Shown one piece after another: positions 5,152-5,783 of a DNA stretch of 5,783 nt. The notes below the pieces were generated by a model. That model was not told the origin of the DNA. It saw only the letters and a list, made by a program, of their open reading frames with translations, and did no database searches. A program made the position numbers and the translations under genes. The stretch is from Bacteroidales bacterium (GTDB lineage: Bacteria > Bacteroidota > Bacteroidia > Bacteroidales > UBA7960): assembly GCA_007124575.1 (NCBI GenBank), contig SLEW01000095.1:1-5783 (forward strand), read 5' to 3'. Position 1 is the first letter of the stretch. Every line of letters begins with the position of its first letter.

Positions 5152-5783
5152 ATGAAACTCAAATACCACATCACCGGAATGACCTGCGGGGGTTGCGCAG
5201 CCAAGGTAAAAAGCGTTTTCCTCAAACACCCCGACGTGCTTGCCGCTGAAGTCAGCCACCAGAAAGGTGCGGCTTGGGTTCAGGCAGACCGTAAACCCGA
5301 CCGCCAGAAGCTGGACAAGCTATTGAGCGATGCAGGGGACTACCACATCACCGGGGTCGATGACCACACTGATGGACCGGAAACAACGACAACCGAGGGT
5401 GCCGAAGCACACAAAGCGCATACAGGGCCCGATCAGGAGGGCGCATCCCCATTGGAAACCTATAAACCACTTATCCTGATCTTTCTCTTTGTGGCAGGCA
5501 TTGCAGCCATTGCTTCTTTCCAGGACCAGGTCTTCTCCTGGCATCAGTGGATGCGCTATTTCATGGCCGGATTCTTCATCGTGTTTTCCTTCTTTAAGTT
5601 CCTCGACCTGAAAGGATTTGCCCGTTCCTATGCGATGTACGACCTGCTGGCAAAACAATGGAAAGGCTATGGATACGTCTATCCCTTCATGGAGCTTGGC
5701 CTGGGCATCTTGTATATAACGGCCATTCACCTGACTGCCACACATATAGCAACCATCCTGATTATGGGTTTCAGCAGCATAGG
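5152..5783 (+). CDS. Heavy-metal-associated domain fused to MauE/DoxX-like membrane domain (3' end outside window)
   Basis: The frame is open from ATG 5152 to the window edge (210 residues). Residues 1-68 form a heavy-metal-associated (HMA) domain with the metal-binding loop GMTCGGC (9-15; Cys12 and Cys15), which in this fold binds copper or similar soft metals. Residues 69-100 are an acidic, His-containing linker (DDHTDG, EAHKAHTG). Hydrophobic segments then appear at about 104-122, 135-151, 174-192 and 196 onward, the layout of the MauE/DoxX-like family of redox-associated four-helix membrane proteins. The EL/GILYI pattern at 180-188 fits that family. The likely role is moving or sensing metal, or redox coupling, at the inner membrane; the exact reaction is unknown. 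The leader (AAAAAGAAGCAGGAT) holds an AGGA that may act as a weak ribosome site. An opposite-strand frame in this span is its shadow. Confidence 0.85.
   Translation, partial: MKLKYHITGMTCGGCAAKVKSVFLKHPDVLAAEVSHQKGAAWVQADRKPDRQKLDKLLSDAGDYHITGVDDHTDGPETTTTEGAEAHKAHTGPDQEGASPLETYKPLILIFLFVAGIAAIASFQDQVFSWHQWMRYFMAGFFIVFSFFKFLDLKGFARSYAMYDLLAKQWKGYGYVYPFMELGLGILYITAIHLTATHIATILIMGFSSI

Noticed and set aside
5320..5745. 141-codon open frame on the minus strand
   Set aside because: It is antisense to the HMA-MauE gene, whose GMTCGGC motif and membrane helices are clear.

Overview
The window reads as a chromosomal stretch from a member of the Bacteroidota (Bacteroidetes). I infer this from several signs. 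Start codons lack Shine-Dalgarno motifs and have A-rich leaders. One promoter -7 box (TATATTTG) fits the Bacteroidota TAnnTTTG consensus exactly. The protein types also fit the phylum: a small DUF2007 protein, a lipoprotein resembling the DUF4369-type stalk of TlpA-like proteins, and a heavy-metal-associated domain fused to a MauE/DoxX-like membrane domain. Genus cannot be told from the sequence.

Layout, left to right. On the minus strand, 1-125 is the N-terminus of a lipoprotein that looks like DUF4197. Just upstream of it on the same strand, 199-1560 encodes a secreted protein with an HExxH zinc-protease motif. An intergenic stretch with divergent gene starts (1561-1806) leads to the plus strand. 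There a DUF2007 protein (1807-2052) is followed at once by what looks like a decayed piece of an ATP-grasp enzyme (about 2052-2678). This piece lacks both the family's N-terminal domain and its C-terminal metal-binding part. A small unknown ORF (2751-2954) follows. It converges on a minus-strand lipoprotein (3023-4054) that resembles the stalk of a TlpA-like protein but ends where a thioredoxin domain would normally begin. A divergent region (4055-4321) holds a 24-bp-period direct repeat. Then come a small three-helix membrane protein (4322-4600), a small conserved-looking ORF whose C-terminus runs into CTCTGCG-type tandem repeats (4686-4934), and a spacer with a long interrupted palindrome (5027-5057). 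Last is the start of an HMA-MauE fusion gene (from 5152, cut by the window edge).

These genes do not form one pathway. The region looks like ordinary, slowly eroding accessory chromosome: two secreted or lipid-anchored proteins at the left, a truncated enzyme in the middle, small ORFs with repeat insertions, and a metal or redox handling membrane protein at the right. I found no RNA genes, CRISPR array, complete mobile element or recognisable new multi-gene system. The most noteworthy points are the doubly truncated ATP-grasp gene, the two short direct repeats of equal period (24 bp), the repeat-truncated small ORF, and the palindrome upstream of the metal-binding gene.
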